From positions 1 through 64,000 of the forward strand of contig JAEXOY010000042.1 of NCBI GenBank assembly GCA_023439045.1: DNA of 64,000 bases, in the 5' to 3' direction. The DNA comes from Bacillota bacterium (lineage in GTDB: Bacteria; Bacillota; Clostridia; Acetivibrionales; DSM-1351). Positions 1-8,374 of this stretch are shown here, piece after piece. The translations under genes were made by a program, and so were the position numbers. Position 1 is the first letter of the stretch; each line of letters opens with the position of its first letter. The notes beneath the pieces were generated by a model. It saw only the letters and a program-made list of their open reading frames with translations. It made no database searches and was not told where the DNA came from.

Positions 1-54
1 CCTTTGTTTATATAAATGCGGTTGGCGAACCTGCAAATATTTTAACAAAGGAGA

Positions 55-124
55 TTTTTATTTTCTACTCAAAGCTGTAAGCTTCTCAGAACCACGTGTA
101 TAACACGTGGTATTCGTTACACAA
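55..124 (+). repeat. 70-bp dispersed repeat, copy 1 (possible IS200/IS605-type right-end relic)
   Basis: This stretch is identical over 70 bases to 46523-46592. It contains a perfect 8-bp stem (ACCACGTG at 91-98, CACGTGGT at 104-111) with a TATAA loop, followed 13 bases later by the end of the identity. A hairpin just inside the end, after an AAGC-rich stretch, resembles right ends of IS200/IS605 elements and the 3' part of TnpB guide RNAs. That resemblance is from memory. No tnpA or tnpB is present. A small regulatory RNA or other repeat family is equally possible. Confidence 0.55.
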
Positions 125-128
125 TAAT

Positions 129-173
129 GGGCATCACACTTTGATATCAATCAATTGCGATGCCCTTTTTTTT
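129..173 (+). terminator. Rho-independent terminator, plus strand
   Basis: A GGGCATC/GATGCCC stem (129-135 and 159-165) is followed by eight T residues. It starts four bases after the 70-bp repeat and would end a plus-strand transcript entering from before the window or from the repeat itself. Confidence 0.75.
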
Positions 174-224
174 GTTGAGATGTAACCTTGAAATTTAAAT
201 AACCTATCTATAATCCATCTAAAT

Positions 225-300
225 AAACTTATATAAATCAACTATATAAACTTATAAAAATCAATTATATGAACTTATAAAAATCAATTATATAAACTTA
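225..300. repeat. 23-bp tandem array overlapping the end of cysS
   Basis: Three full units of 23 bp (225-247, 248-270, 271-293) and a 7-base partial unit are visible, differing at only a few positions. The cysS stop codon (288-290) and its last codons lie inside the array, so the C-terminal residues of CysS are written by repeat sequence. Confidence 0.85.
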
Positions 301-1667
301 ACCTTTGGGCCTTGTGCAGTATCTTCTACTACAACTCCCTTTTCCTTGAGTGCATCTCTTATTTCATCTGCCCTCTTCCAATTCTTTTCTTTTCTAGCGG
401 TTTGCCTTTCTTCCACGAGAGCCATTATCTCTGGCGAAACCTCTGGTTCTTTGACTTCCTTTTTCTCAAAAGAGAACCCAAAAACAGTATTCATTTTTTC
501 TAGTAAATCAAATAGCTTCTGCGACTTTTTAGGATAGCGCACCACATTCCAAGCTATACCCAATGCTTTTGGAATGTTGAGGTCATCATTTATAGCATCT
601 TCAAACTCGGTTTTGAAGCCTTCTACTACCCCATTTTCAACCTCATCGGTTCCACCCTTGTGTGTAAGTGCACCATCAACAAATCTATCATAAGCTACTT
701 GGGAGGAATCCATACCTTCCCAGGTGAAGTTGAGCTTATTTCTATAATGTGCATTCAAGCACATATATCTCAGAGCCAAAGGATCATAGCCCTTATCTCT
801 TAAATCCTTAATAGTATATGTGTTTCCTAGACTCTTTGACATTTTGCCGTTATTAACCATCATAAACTCGCAATGCATCCAATAGTTTACCGCTGGTTTG
901 CCAAGGAGCGCTTCCGATTGAGCAATTTCATTTTCATGGTGGACAGGGATATGGTCAACACCACCAGTATGAATATCGAATGTATCTCCAAGATACTTTC
1001 TTCCCATTGCTGAGCACTCAATATGCCACCCTGGGTACCCCATTCCCCATTTGCTGGGCCACTGCATAATATGCTCCTTTGGTGCCTTCTTCCACAACGC
1101 AAAGTCAGCAGGATGTCTTTTTTCTTCATTGACCTCAACTCTAGCACCTGCAATTTGCTCCTCAAGATTGAGTCTTGAGAGCTTGCCATAGTCGTCAAAC
1201 TTCTGAATATCAAAATATATTCCGTCTGAAGTCTCATAACCATAGCCCATTTCAACAAGACCTTCTACAAAGTCCAGCATTTCTTTTATATGCTCGGTTG
1301 CTTTAGGAACTACTTCCGGAATCTCTATATTTAAAGCCTTTATATCATTCATAAAAAGATTGGTGTAGTATTCTGCTATCTCCCAAGGTGACTTCTTTTC
1401 TTCACGGGCACTTTTAGCCATCTTGTCTTCGCCTTCATCCTCGTCTGAAACAAGGTGTCCAACGTCAGTAATATTCATGGCATGGTTAAGGGTATAACCA
1501 TTGTATTCTAAAACCCTTCTGAGCAAGTCCATGAAAACGTATGCTCTCAAGTTCCCGATGTGTGCATCTTTATAAACAGTTGGGCCACAAGAATATATTC
1601 TCACTTCATTTCCTGAAATAGGTTTAAACTCTTCCTTTTGTCTAGACAGCGTATTATATACCTTCAT
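288..1667 (-). CDS. cysS: Cysteine--tRNA ligase
   Basis: Cytoplasmic class I aminoacyl-tRNA synthetase that charges tRNA-Cys with cysteine using ATP. At 459 residues it has the usual bacterial length. Visible signatures are the N-terminal zinc-ligand context YSCGPTVY (Cys27), the HIGN version of the HIGH motif starting at His36, further zinc-ligand contexts HIECSAMG and VHHENE mid-protein, and GKMSKSLGN near residue 270. The gene lies 102 bases downstream of cysE on the same strand, a common Firmicute pairing that couples cysteine synthesis to its use. The stop codon lies within a 23-bp tandem array, so the extreme C-terminus (KVKFI) may be recent. Confidence 0.97.
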   Translation of the reverse strand: MKVYNTLSRQKEEFKPISGNEVRIYSCGPTVYKDAHIGNLRAYVFMDLLRRVLEYNGYTLNHAMNITDVGHLVSDEDEGEDKMAKSAREEKKSPWEIAEYYTNLFMNDIKALNIEIPEVVPKATEHIKEMLDFVEGLVEMGYGYETSDGIYFDIQKFDDYGKLSRLNLEEQIAGARVEVNEEKRHPADFALWKKAPKEHIMQWPSKWGMGYPGWHIECSAMGRKYLGDTFDIHTGGVDHIPVHHENEIAQSEALLGKPAVNYWMHCEFMMVNNGKMSKSLGNTYTIKDLRDKGYDPLALRYMCLNAHYRNKLNFTWEGMDSSQVAYDRFVDGALTHKGGTDEVENGVVEGFKTEFEDAINDDLNIPKALGIAWNVVRYPKKSQKLFDLLEKMNTVFGFSFEKKEVKEPEVSPEIMALVEERQTARKEKNWKRADEIRDALKEKGVVVEDTAQGPKVKFI

Positions 1668-1769
1668 TTGTTTCTCCTCTCACTGTATACCATAAATAAT
1701 ATTATAAAAGCCGACAAAATCTGCCACTTTTGGTGCGTATGTCATGCTAACTCTATAGCATATATAATA

Positions 1770-2513
1770 TTATAAATCATCGGCTACATCTTCACAAACA
1801 TATTTAGCAATAACCTCATTAGAAGCATCATCTATTACTATCCGAGCATTATTTTTTATGCCACCATTGAGCTCCTGCTCCTTTATATGCTGCTCAAGCT
1901 GTGTAATTCTATGTCCCAACCTGCACAACTCTTGAGCAATAGGGTCGGGCATATGTACCTGATCCAGCGATTCCGAAGGGGACTCAATCTTGGTATTTCC
2001 TTTTTTAACAACTCTTCCTTTAACTCCTACGACAGTTGAAAATGCCTCAACATCAGAAGATACAAAGGTATTTGCTCCTATGGTGGAATTATCTCCAATA
2101 ATAATTGGACCCAAAACCTTAGCACCTGCTCCAATAAGTACATTATTCCCTATTGTAGGATGTCTTTTCGCGCCTTTATCCTTACCGGTACCACCTAATG
2201 TAACGCCATGATAAATTGTACAATTATCACCTATCTCTGCTGATGAACCTATGACAACACCCATTCCGTGGTCAATAAACAAGCCTTTGCCTATTTTTGC
2301 ACCAGGATGAATTTCTATACCTGTAAAAAAGCGCCCCATCTGAGATACTAATCTAGCAATAAAAAACAGCCTTCTTTTATACAACCAGTGGGATACTCTA
2401 TGGTAAATCAGGGCATGAAGACCGGGGTACAATAAAAAAACCTCTATTGTATTCCTTGCAGCCGGGTCTCTGCTTGCTATTGATCTCGCGTCAGTTAATA
2501 GTCCCTTGAACAT
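1770..2513 (-). CDS. cysE: Serine O-acetyltransferase
   Basis: Transfers acetyl from acetyl-CoA to L-serine, giving O-acetylserine, the first committed step of cysteine biosynthesis. The protein has 247 residues. A helical N-terminal part precedes the left-handed beta-helix, seen as hexapeptide repeats from about residue 65 to 150 (IGKGLFIDHGMGVVIG, IGDNCTIYHGVTLGGTG). The DHGMG and HGVTLGGTG segments carry the expected active-site histidines. The C-terminal tail is somewhat longer than in short Firmicute forms and includes a helical stretch. Its ribosome binding site is GAGAGGA. It probably heads a cysE-cysS operon. No T-box leader was recognised upstream. Confidence 0.95.
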   Translation of the reverse strand: MFKGLLTDARSIASRDPAARNTIEVFLLYPGLHALIYHRVSHWLYKRRLFFIARLVSQMGRFFTGIEIHPGAKIGKGLFIDHGMGVVIGSSAEIGDNCTIYHGVTLGGTGKDKGAKRHPTIGNNVLIGAGAKVLGPIIIGDNSTIGANTFVSSDVEAFSTVVGVKGRVVKKGNTKIESPSESLDQVHMPDPIAQELCRLGHRITQLEQHIKEQELNGGIKNNARIVIDDASNEVIAKYVCEDVADDL

Positions 2514-2654
2514 AAACCACAGTCCTCTCTATATAACAATAAACCTTATTCTGTTATGATTGTAAATTAATATTTATAATATAACATTACTCCGTTTTTA
2601 TTTACATTATTCAGGTTTTATTACAACAACTCTATTAATAAATTAAATACCCAT

Positions 2655-2815
2655 ATCACAAAACTAAAAACTCTGCATTTAGGCATTTACATAATAATTA
2701 TATAATGCTAATCACAAAACTAAAACTCTGCATTTAGGCACTTAACATATTCTAATGCCAAACACAAATTTAAAATTCTGCATTAAGGCATTTAACATAT
2801 TAATTATATAATTCT
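2655..2815. repeat. Tandem array of about 50-55 bp units, three degenerate copies
   Basis: The cysE/aldo-keto reductase gap (2514-2973) has no gene. Three consecutive copies of a unit containing CACAAAACTAAAACTCTGCA and then TTTAGGCAxTTAACATAT start near 2655, 2711 and 2761. The rest of the gap is AT-rich with no other recognisable feature besides the terminator at its right end. Confidence 0.75.
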
Positions 2816-2935
2816 ATAAAAGATAATTTTAACAGTTTTAAGAAATGACATCAACACTTTATATAATGATATGTAGAGTTAATAAAAAAGTTTACACCGA
2901 GAAATTAAAAATCCAGTAGTTACAGTAAAACTTCA

Positions 2936-2967
2936 TAAAAAGAGGAAGATTCAAGAAACCTTCCTCT
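2936..2967 (-). terminator. Terminator of the aldo/keto reductase operon
   Basis: On the minus strand an AGAGGAAG/CTTCCTCT stem is followed by a T-run, six bases beyond the stop codon of the aldo/keto reductase gene. Confidence 0.75.
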
Positions 2968-2973
2968 TCTTCC

Positions 2974-3993
2974 TTACTTAGTTATTTCACCTGATAAATC
3001 CCATAGATCAGTCCAGTCCTTTGCTCCCTCCCACAAGAAAACCTGTCCCTTTATTAGACGGCAGTTCCTGTATACTGTAGCAAGCTTCTTCATTTCTTCA
3101 TCTGTTAGTGGATCCTCTATGGCACATCGTAAATTACTCATATATTCTGCTCTGTATATTGAGAATGGAATTGGTATCTGTCCTCTTTGAACTGCCCATT
3201 TGATACAAATTACAGCAGGATGAACATTATGAGCCTTTGCAATTTCTACAACAACAGGCTCTTGAATATCAACTACGTCATCAGGAGTCTTGTCTCTGTC
3301 TGGACGAGTAGGTGAACCTATTGGGCAGAAGCCTATCGGCTGAATTCCATTGTCCATGCAGAACTTGAATAACTCAGGCTGCTGGAAGCATGGGTGCAAT
3401 TCCATTTCATTTGCTGATGGCATTATTGTACAATATTTCATCAACTCTTTAAGCTTTGGTATAGTCATATTAGATGTACCTAAATGTCTAACATATCCAG
3501 CCCTGTGTAGGCGTTCCATCTGATACCAGGTCTCCATATACTGTTCTATGCAAAATGGTCTCGCAGCTGAATTATGGTAATCAGGAGCCGCACCCTTTGG
3601 ATGGAAGTTTCTGAATGGCCAATGAACAAAATACATATCTATATAGTCCATTTTCAAGTCCTTGAGGGTCTTGGCACAGGAAAGCATAACATCACCTTTT
3701 CCATGCATGTCATTCCATACCTTTGAAGTAATGAACAATTCTTCTCTTTTGATGCCATTCTTTATAGCTTCCTGGAATACATCTCCTATCAAATCCTCAT
3801 TCCCATATACCGAAGCGCAATCAAATAGTCTGAAGCCTATTTCTGCTGCTCCTTTTACAGCATTTGCTACCTCCTCAGCTGTAAATCTATCTGAACCAAA
3901 TGTGCCCATTCCAATACCGGGCATTTTGTCCCCACCTCTTAAAATTCTTTGAGGTACTAACTTTGGATCAATTGCATCGGTTTGAATACTCAT
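2974..3993 (-). CDS. Aldo/keto reductase
   Basis: NADPH-dependent oxidoreductase of the AKR TIM-barrel family, reducing a sugar or other carbonyl, or oxidising the matching alcohol. The 339-residue sequence carries the catalytic tetrad: Asp58 and Tyr63 in FDCASVYGNE, Lys91 in ITSKVW, His124 in YFVHWPF. A roughly 20-residue insertion after the His loop (RNFHPKGAAPDYHNS) lengthens the substrate loop relative to typical bacterial AKRs. It is the last gene of the locus with the GatZ-like protein, alcohol dehydrogenase and FGGY kinase, 129 bases after the GatZ-like gene, so a sugar/alditol substrate is likely. The exact substrate cannot be read from sequence. Confidence 0.88.
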   Translation of the reverse strand: MSIQTDAIDPKLVPQRILRGGDKMPGIGMGTFGSDRFTAEEVANAVKGAAEIGFRLFDCASVYGNEDLIGDVFQEAIKNGIKREELFITSKVWNDMHGKGDVMLSCAKTLKDLKMDYIDMYFVHWPFRNFHPKGAAPDYHNSAARPFCIEQYMETWYQMERLHRAGYVRHLGTSNMTIPKLKELMKYCTIMPSANEMELHPCFQQPELFKFCMDNGIQPIGFCPIGSPTRPDRDKTPDDVVDIQEPVVVEIAKAHNVHPAVICIKWAVQRGQIPIPFSIYRAEYMSNLRCAIEDPLTDEEMKKLATVYRNCRLIKGQVFLWEGAKDWTDLWDLSGEITK

Positions 3994-4122
3994 AAATTCA
4001 TCTCCTTATAATTTATGAATTATAATTGTACTCTGCTTTTTTGATAACTCACATTTTCTCTTTAACAAGGGTATTAAACTAATTACCAATTAACTAATAG
4101 TACTTCTTCATAACTACATTTG

Positions 4123-5457
4123 TTATATGTATTGTTCAACTTTACTTGGATTAGTTGCATACAAGTAATCATCAATACAGTCCACAACTCTATCCTTTAA
4201 AAGGCTCTCCGGATTATTGCTAAGCTCTCCTTTTCGGATTTTAATGTATTGCATAGGCATAAATTCACTTATTAGTGTAAGCGGAATATTGATACTATCC
4301 AAGTTCTTTAGCAGCCTTTGAATAGAATCCCTTACACTGTTGTCAGGCAGATAGTATCTGCTTCTGTCTGACAAACTGTACTTTCTTGCAAGCCTTAGCT
4401 TAATCCCTGAACCATGATAATGCTTAGCCCAATTGGATGGATTTTGCAGCATAGCCTCATCAAGAACTGCTGCAAAATTCGATAACCTTACGTCAGGATT
4501 GTATCTAAATAATTCTTCCTCAATCCTATTTAGTGCAAATAGCCCTTCTCTCAATGCAAATGTAAGTGCCGGTCCAACTTTCAATATTGCTATGCCATCT
4601 TCCACCATTTCTCTCAGAGCAGCTGGTGTCTGATAGTCTGTAGAATGTCCCTCAAAAACCAGGTTGGGATACTTTTTCAAAGCTGAGCACAATTCTCTTG
4701 CAGCCTCTCTGTTATACTCATGTATTGTCTCATCACCAAATTCAACCCCAGGCTGTACTACAATGGCAATAACGTTTTCCCATGCAGTATTTAAATTCAG
4801 CTTATAAAACTCCGTTTTAAATGCTTCAATGGTTTCTTCTAAATCGCATACCCTTGTAACCTGTACTCCCTCTTCCTCACTCTGGCTGCCGCCCGGTATG
4901 GGAACCTCGCTTCCTACAACATAAACTGGTCTCAACGCATTTATATCTCTTAAGCATAATTGTCTATATGCTTCTTCAGCAACTTCACAGAGAATTGCAC
5001 CCCTTCTTGCAATAACCTGAGTACTAAGTGCTTCGTTTGTGCTATCGTTCTTTAGTCTCATGCTAGTGTCAATATGTATCTTTGTAAACCCTGCTAAAAC
5101 ATAATCATTTATTAGCTGGCAGGACTTCTTCATTGCTGACTCTTCCTCTTCATTTGACCACGTTAACGGGCCAAGGTGATCTCCTCCTAATATTATTTTA
5201 TCCTTTGGAAAACCCACCTTCTTTGCAAGTTCATATACAAAGTCTCTAAAATCAATTGGTGTCATTCCTGTATAGCCGCCGAATTGATTAACCTGATTTG
5301 CCGTAGCTTCAATTAATAAATAGTCATTGCTCCTAGCTGCCCGCTCCATAGCTGCAAGTATAACGTATTCATTGGCAGTACAAGCAGAGTATATGCCTGC
5401 TGCAATACCATTTTTTTGTTTGCGTACAATATCTTTTAAAGGATGTATATTATTCAT
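4123..5457 (-). CDS. GatZ/KbaZ-family tagatose-bisphosphate aldolase subunit or tagatose-6-phosphate kinase
   Basis: A 444-residue member of the family PF08013. In enterobacteria GatZ/KbaZ is the Z subunit that supports the class II aldolase GatY/KbaY. Other members have been reported, to my recollection, as ATP-dependent D-tagatose-6-phosphate kinases. Family hallmarks seen are the N-terminal GIYSACTANEYVI segment, GGDHLGP near residue 93, the VGSEVPIPGG loop and VFEGHSTDYQ in the C-terminal half. It lies 12 bases downstream of the zinc alcohol dehydrogenase in the same operon. No GatY/KbaY aldolase is encoded in the window, which favours a stand-alone role. A strong GGGGGAGAT site precedes the ATG start. 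Confidence 0.85.
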   Translation of the reverse strand: MNNIHPLKDIVRKQKNGIAAGIYSACTANEYVILAAMERAARSNDYLLIEATANQVNQFGGYTGMTPIDFRDFVYELAKKVGFPKDKIILGGDHLGPLTWSNEEEESAMKKSCQLINDYVLAGFTKIHIDTSMRLKNDSTNEALSTQVIARRGAILCEVAEEAYRQLCLRDINALRPVYVVGSEVPIPGGSQSEEEGVQVTRVCDLEETIEAFKTEFYKLNLNTAWENVIAIVVQPGVEFGDETIHEYNREAARELCSALKKYPNLVFEGHSTDYQTPAALREMVEDGIAILKVGPALTFALREGLFALNRIEEELFRYNPDVRLSNFAAVLDEAMLQNPSNWAKHYHGSGIKLRLARKYSLSDRSRYYLPDNSVRDSIQRLLKNLDSINIPLTLISEFMPMQYIKIRKGELSNNPESLLKDRVVDCIDDYLYATNPSKVEQYI

Positions 5458-5469
5458 TTTTATCTCCCC

Positions 5470-6516
5470 CTAGTCGTTTACAATCAAGAGCTTACCTTTT
5501 ACAGCACCCGGTGTTTTGTACATATCAAAAGCAGCTTTTATGTTTTCTAAAGGAAACTTCTTGAATATCATGCTATCGTCAAACTTAAGTGCTCCTATTG
5601 AAAAGAAGTGGGCCGTGAGAAGCCATTCTTTGCCTGGAAATGGTGCGCTGTAGGACATCCATGAGCCTGTTAGCTTGAACTCTTTTCTGTTCATGTTTTC
5701 AAATTGTTTAGGAGTAAAGGTTAAATCCTTTGTAGGTGTTCCTATAAAACATACTTGAGCCTTATTCCCCGCTAATTCAAATGCAAGCTTCATAGTAATA
5801 TCAACACCGGCTGTCTCATAAACGAAACCAAAACCCTTTCCATTTGTAAGGTCATTTATCTGCTCCTTAAAGTCAGCATCTAATGTATTGATAGTTACGT
5901 CAGCACCTAGTTTTTTTGCTAAAGCCAATCTGTCATTATCTATATCAAAAACAAAAACCCTTTTAGCACCAAAAATTTTGGCCCATTGAGCGGTGAATAT
6001 TCCTATTGTTCCACCACCGAGAATAGCTACATCTTCTCCGCCTCTGTAATCTACGCAGTTCAGGCCATGAAGCGCAACAGTAGAGGGTTCGAAAAATGCT
6101 CCTTGCTCAAAGGATACACTGTCCAAAAACTTAACCACGTTCCTTTCTGGTACCTTTACAAACTCAGCAAAGCTTCCATTTTGTCTGCTACCTACAAAGC
6201 TATAATGCTTGCATTGAGAATAATTTCCCCTTTGACAATCATCACATTTAAGACAAGGTATCAGAGGAACACCAGCAACCCGGTCTCCAATTTCTACATT
6301 AGTAACTCCTTTACCTATCTTTTCAACGACTCCAGAGAACTCATGACCTAATACAATAGGATAATTGTGCGCTGCGTCCCCTAGTACCCTTGGAATATCC
6401 GAACCACAAATGCCAGTCGCCTTAACCTTGACGAGAACTTCTAAATCCCCAACTATGGGTGTCTCAATATCCTCGTACCTCATATCATCTTTTGCGTGCA
6501 AAACTCCAGCTTTCAA
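5470..6516 (-). CDS. Zinc-dependent medium-chain alcohol/polyol dehydrogenase (GatD/sorbitol dehydrogenase type)
   Basis: Oxidises a sugar alcohol, or a phosphorylated one, to the ketose with NAD(P). I place the start at a TTG (6516), giving 348 residues beginning MKAGVLH, because AGGGG sits seven bases upstream. The ATG 36 bases further up has no site. Visible features are the catalytic zinc ligands in GICGSD and GHEF, the structural zinc cluster CLKCDDCQRGNYSQC, and the Rossmann motif GGGTIG. It sits between the FGGY kinase and the GatZ-like gene, consistent with alditol to ketose to ketose-phosphate flow. It could instead act on a phosphorylated hexitol, as GatD does. Confidence 0.88.
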   Translation of the reverse strand: MKAGVLHAKDDMRYEDIETPIVGDLEVLVKVKATGICGSDIPRVLGDAAHNYPIVLGHEFSGVVEKIGKGVTNVEIGDRVAGVPLIPCLKCDDCQRGNYSQCKHYSFVGSRQNGSFAEFVKVPERNVVKFLDSVSFEQGAFFEPSTVALHGLNCVDYRGGEDVAILGGGTIGIFTAQWAKIFGAKRVFVFDIDNDRLALAKKLGADVTINTLDADFKEQINDLTNGKGFGFVYETAGVDITMKLAFELAGNKAQVCFIGTPTKDLTFTPKQFENMNRKEFKLTGSWMSYSAPFPGKEWLLTAHFFSIGALKFDDSMIFKKFPLENIKAAFDMYKTPGAVKGKLLIVND

Positions 6517-6646
6517 AATACCACCCCTATTTTTTAAATTATATATAAGCACATCTATAACAAGAAAGTGTAAACATTCAATCTCAGCATTACCAACACT
6601 TCTGCAACACTCTAGAACTTGTAAACTCCTATATTCTAAAAAATCC

Positions 6647-8161
6647 CTAACAACATTTTTTCATGGTTTCCTTAAGCTTTTCATATATCTCCAAGTATAT
6701 TTTGTAGTACTCCATATACTTCTTATGAGCCACCATATCTGGCTCATGAGTTCTTGTAATCACTATGTTTTTGTCTGTTGCCTCAGAGAAGCTTTTATAA
6801 ACTCCAGTTCCAACACCTGCAAGAATTGCAGCACCTAGAGTAGTGGCAGTATCGGATGTAGGTACCTTAATTGTCTTTCCTATAATATCTGCCTTCATTT
6901 GGGTCCATAGTCTGCTGTTTGCAGCCCCTCCCATTGCAACCAATTCATCTATGTAAACATCTACCTCTTCAGCAGTCTTAATATTGTGATATAGAGCATA
7001 AACGCAGCCTTCCATTACGGCTCTTATCATGTGTGCTCTTGTCTTGTCATATCCCAAGCCAAAGAATACTCCTTTTGCGTCCTTATCCCAGAGTGGTGAA
7101 CGTTCTCCCGCCATGTAAGGAAGGAATATCAATCCGTCTGAACCAACCTTTATACCAGCGGCTTCCTGGTCCATAATGCTAAATGCATCTACACCAGTTG
7201 ATTTGCCCACAGCTTCTTCATATGCCCCCAACTCTTGCTTGAACCACTTTATCGCACCACCACCGCCAACAGTTCCACCCTGTAGCAACCACAAGTCAGG
7301 TACTACATGGAAGCCTAAGATGAGTTTGGGATGAGCTATTGCCGAATCTAGGCAAATACTCATTCCTCCAGCTTGTCCGCCCTGTTCCTGTGTCTGACCA
7401 ACTTTAATTACTCCCGCCCCCAAAGTTCCACAGCATGCATCCAGGCCACCTGCTACTACCGGAGTACCTGCCAAAAGCCCTGTTAGTGTGGCGGCCTCGT
7501 TTGTAACCTCCCCTATAACGTCGTGGCATTTGTATATTTCAGGTAGCTTTTCTCTATCAAAACCCAGTTCCTGACACAGGCTGTCGTCCCAACAGGCTTT
7601 TTTCATGTTGAAGGAATGAATCCCATACCCCTGCGATACATCCTGTGTCATGCACCCTGTCAACTTCATAGCTATATAGCTGTTGCTCTGCAAAAACATG
7701 TATGTATCCCTGTATATATCAGGCTTGTTTTGCCTAAACCACAATATTTTGGGAGTTGAATATGTAGGTTCAAAGGAGTTACCACTAATCTCAAAAATAC
7801 GGTCAAAGCCGACTCTTGCTAATGTTTTCTGGCAAATGTCACTGGCTCTGGTATCCATCCAAATGGGCGTGTTGTGCAATACTCTCCCTGCCCTATCCAC
7901 AGGAATAGCCGACCAGCTTTGGCCATCAATACCTATCCCAGCAATGTCCCTTGCATCTATCTTTGAAATAATCACGGTCTCCTTTATTGCCTCGCAAACC
8001 TTTTCCCACCATTCTTCGGGATTCTGCTCAACACTACCGGGAACGGGGTAGTATACTTTGTAGCCTTTTGTGGACTGCCCCAGTACACAGCCGTTACTGT
8101 CAAACAGGGCAACCTTACAGGCAGAGGTACCTATATCTATGCCCAATAATAAATTTTTCAT
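6647..8161 (-). CDS. FGGY-family carbohydrate kinase (xylulokinase-like)
   Basis: Cytoplasmic sugar kinase of 504 residues, the usual size for xylulokinase. It begins with the phosphate-binding motif GIDIGTSACKVALFD. The DGQSW segment (near residue 80) and the GGLDACCGTLGAG segment fit substrate binding and the catalytic Asp, and the C-terminal GGAANSRLWTQ and TTLGAAILAG segments form the adenosine-binding half. By resemblance it phosphorylates D-xylulose, but here a ketohexose such as tagatose is plausible because of the GatZ-like and polyol dehydrogenase partners. It is the first gene of the operon, with a GGAGGG site before the ATG and a LacI-type operator about 130-145 bases upstream. Confidence 0.9.
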   Translation of the reverse strand: MKNLLLGIDIGTSACKVALFDSNGCVLGQSTKGYKVYYPVPGSVEQNPEEWWEKVCEAIKETVIISKIDARDIAGIGIDGQSWSAIPVDRAGRVLHNTPIWMDTRASDICQKTLARVGFDRIFEISGNSFEPTYSTPKILWFRQNKPDIYRDTYMFLQSNSYIAMKLTGCMTQDVSQGYGIHSFNMKKACWDDSLCQELGFDREKLPEIYKCHDVIGEVTNEAATLTGLLAGTPVVAGGLDACCGTLGAGVIKVGQTQEQGGQAGGMSICLDSAIAHPKLILGFHVVPDLWLLQGGTVGGGGAIKWFKQELGAYEEAVGKSTGVDAFSIMDQEAAGIKVGSDGLIFLPYMAGERSPLWDKDAKGVFFGLGYDKTRAHMIRAVMEGCVYALYHNIKTAEEVDVYIDELVAMGGAANSRLWTQMKADIIGKTIKVPTSDTATTLGAAILAGVGTGVYKSFSEATDKNIVITRTHEPDMVAHKKYMEYYKIYLEIYEKLKETMKKCC

Positions 8162-8186
8162 ATACCCTCCTTAATTGCTATTACGG

Positions 8187-8243
8187 TTAAATTGTTTTGC
8201 TTAGTTTAAATTGTTTTGCTTAGTTTAAATTGTTTTGCTTAAT
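8187..8243. repeat. 19-bp tandem array upstream of the FGGY kinase
   Basis: Three consecutive 19-bp units TTAAATTGTTTTGCTTAGT (8187-8205, 8206-8224, 8225-8243, the last with one change) lie between the operator and the kinase start codon, in the presumed 5' untranslated region. Confidence 0.85.
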
Positions 8244-8289
8244 TCTATTGATTTGTGTTTTTTCGTTTAATTTAATTGCTTGTTATTTA

Positions 8290-8305
8290 AGCTAATCGTT
8301 TAGCT
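8290..8305. promoter_or_regulatory. LacI-family operator candidate
   Basis: AGCTAATCGTTTAGCT is a 16-bp palindrome with a single mismatched pair and the central CG typical of LacI/GalR operators. It lies between the lacI-like gene and the FGGY kinase. Its right half CGTTTAG recurs next to the regulator gene's own start (9406-9412), suggesting the same protein controls the operon and itself. Confidence 0.7.
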
Positions 8306-8374
8306 ATGTGCAAAAAAATAGTAGCTTTTTATCCCTATAAAAATCAAGAGTATTAAAAAGCCATATTTTATGTA

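Noticed and set aside
2514..2973. Cysteine T-box upstream of cysE
   Set aside because: The region is AT-rich tandem repeat sequence with no specifier loop or T-box bulge.
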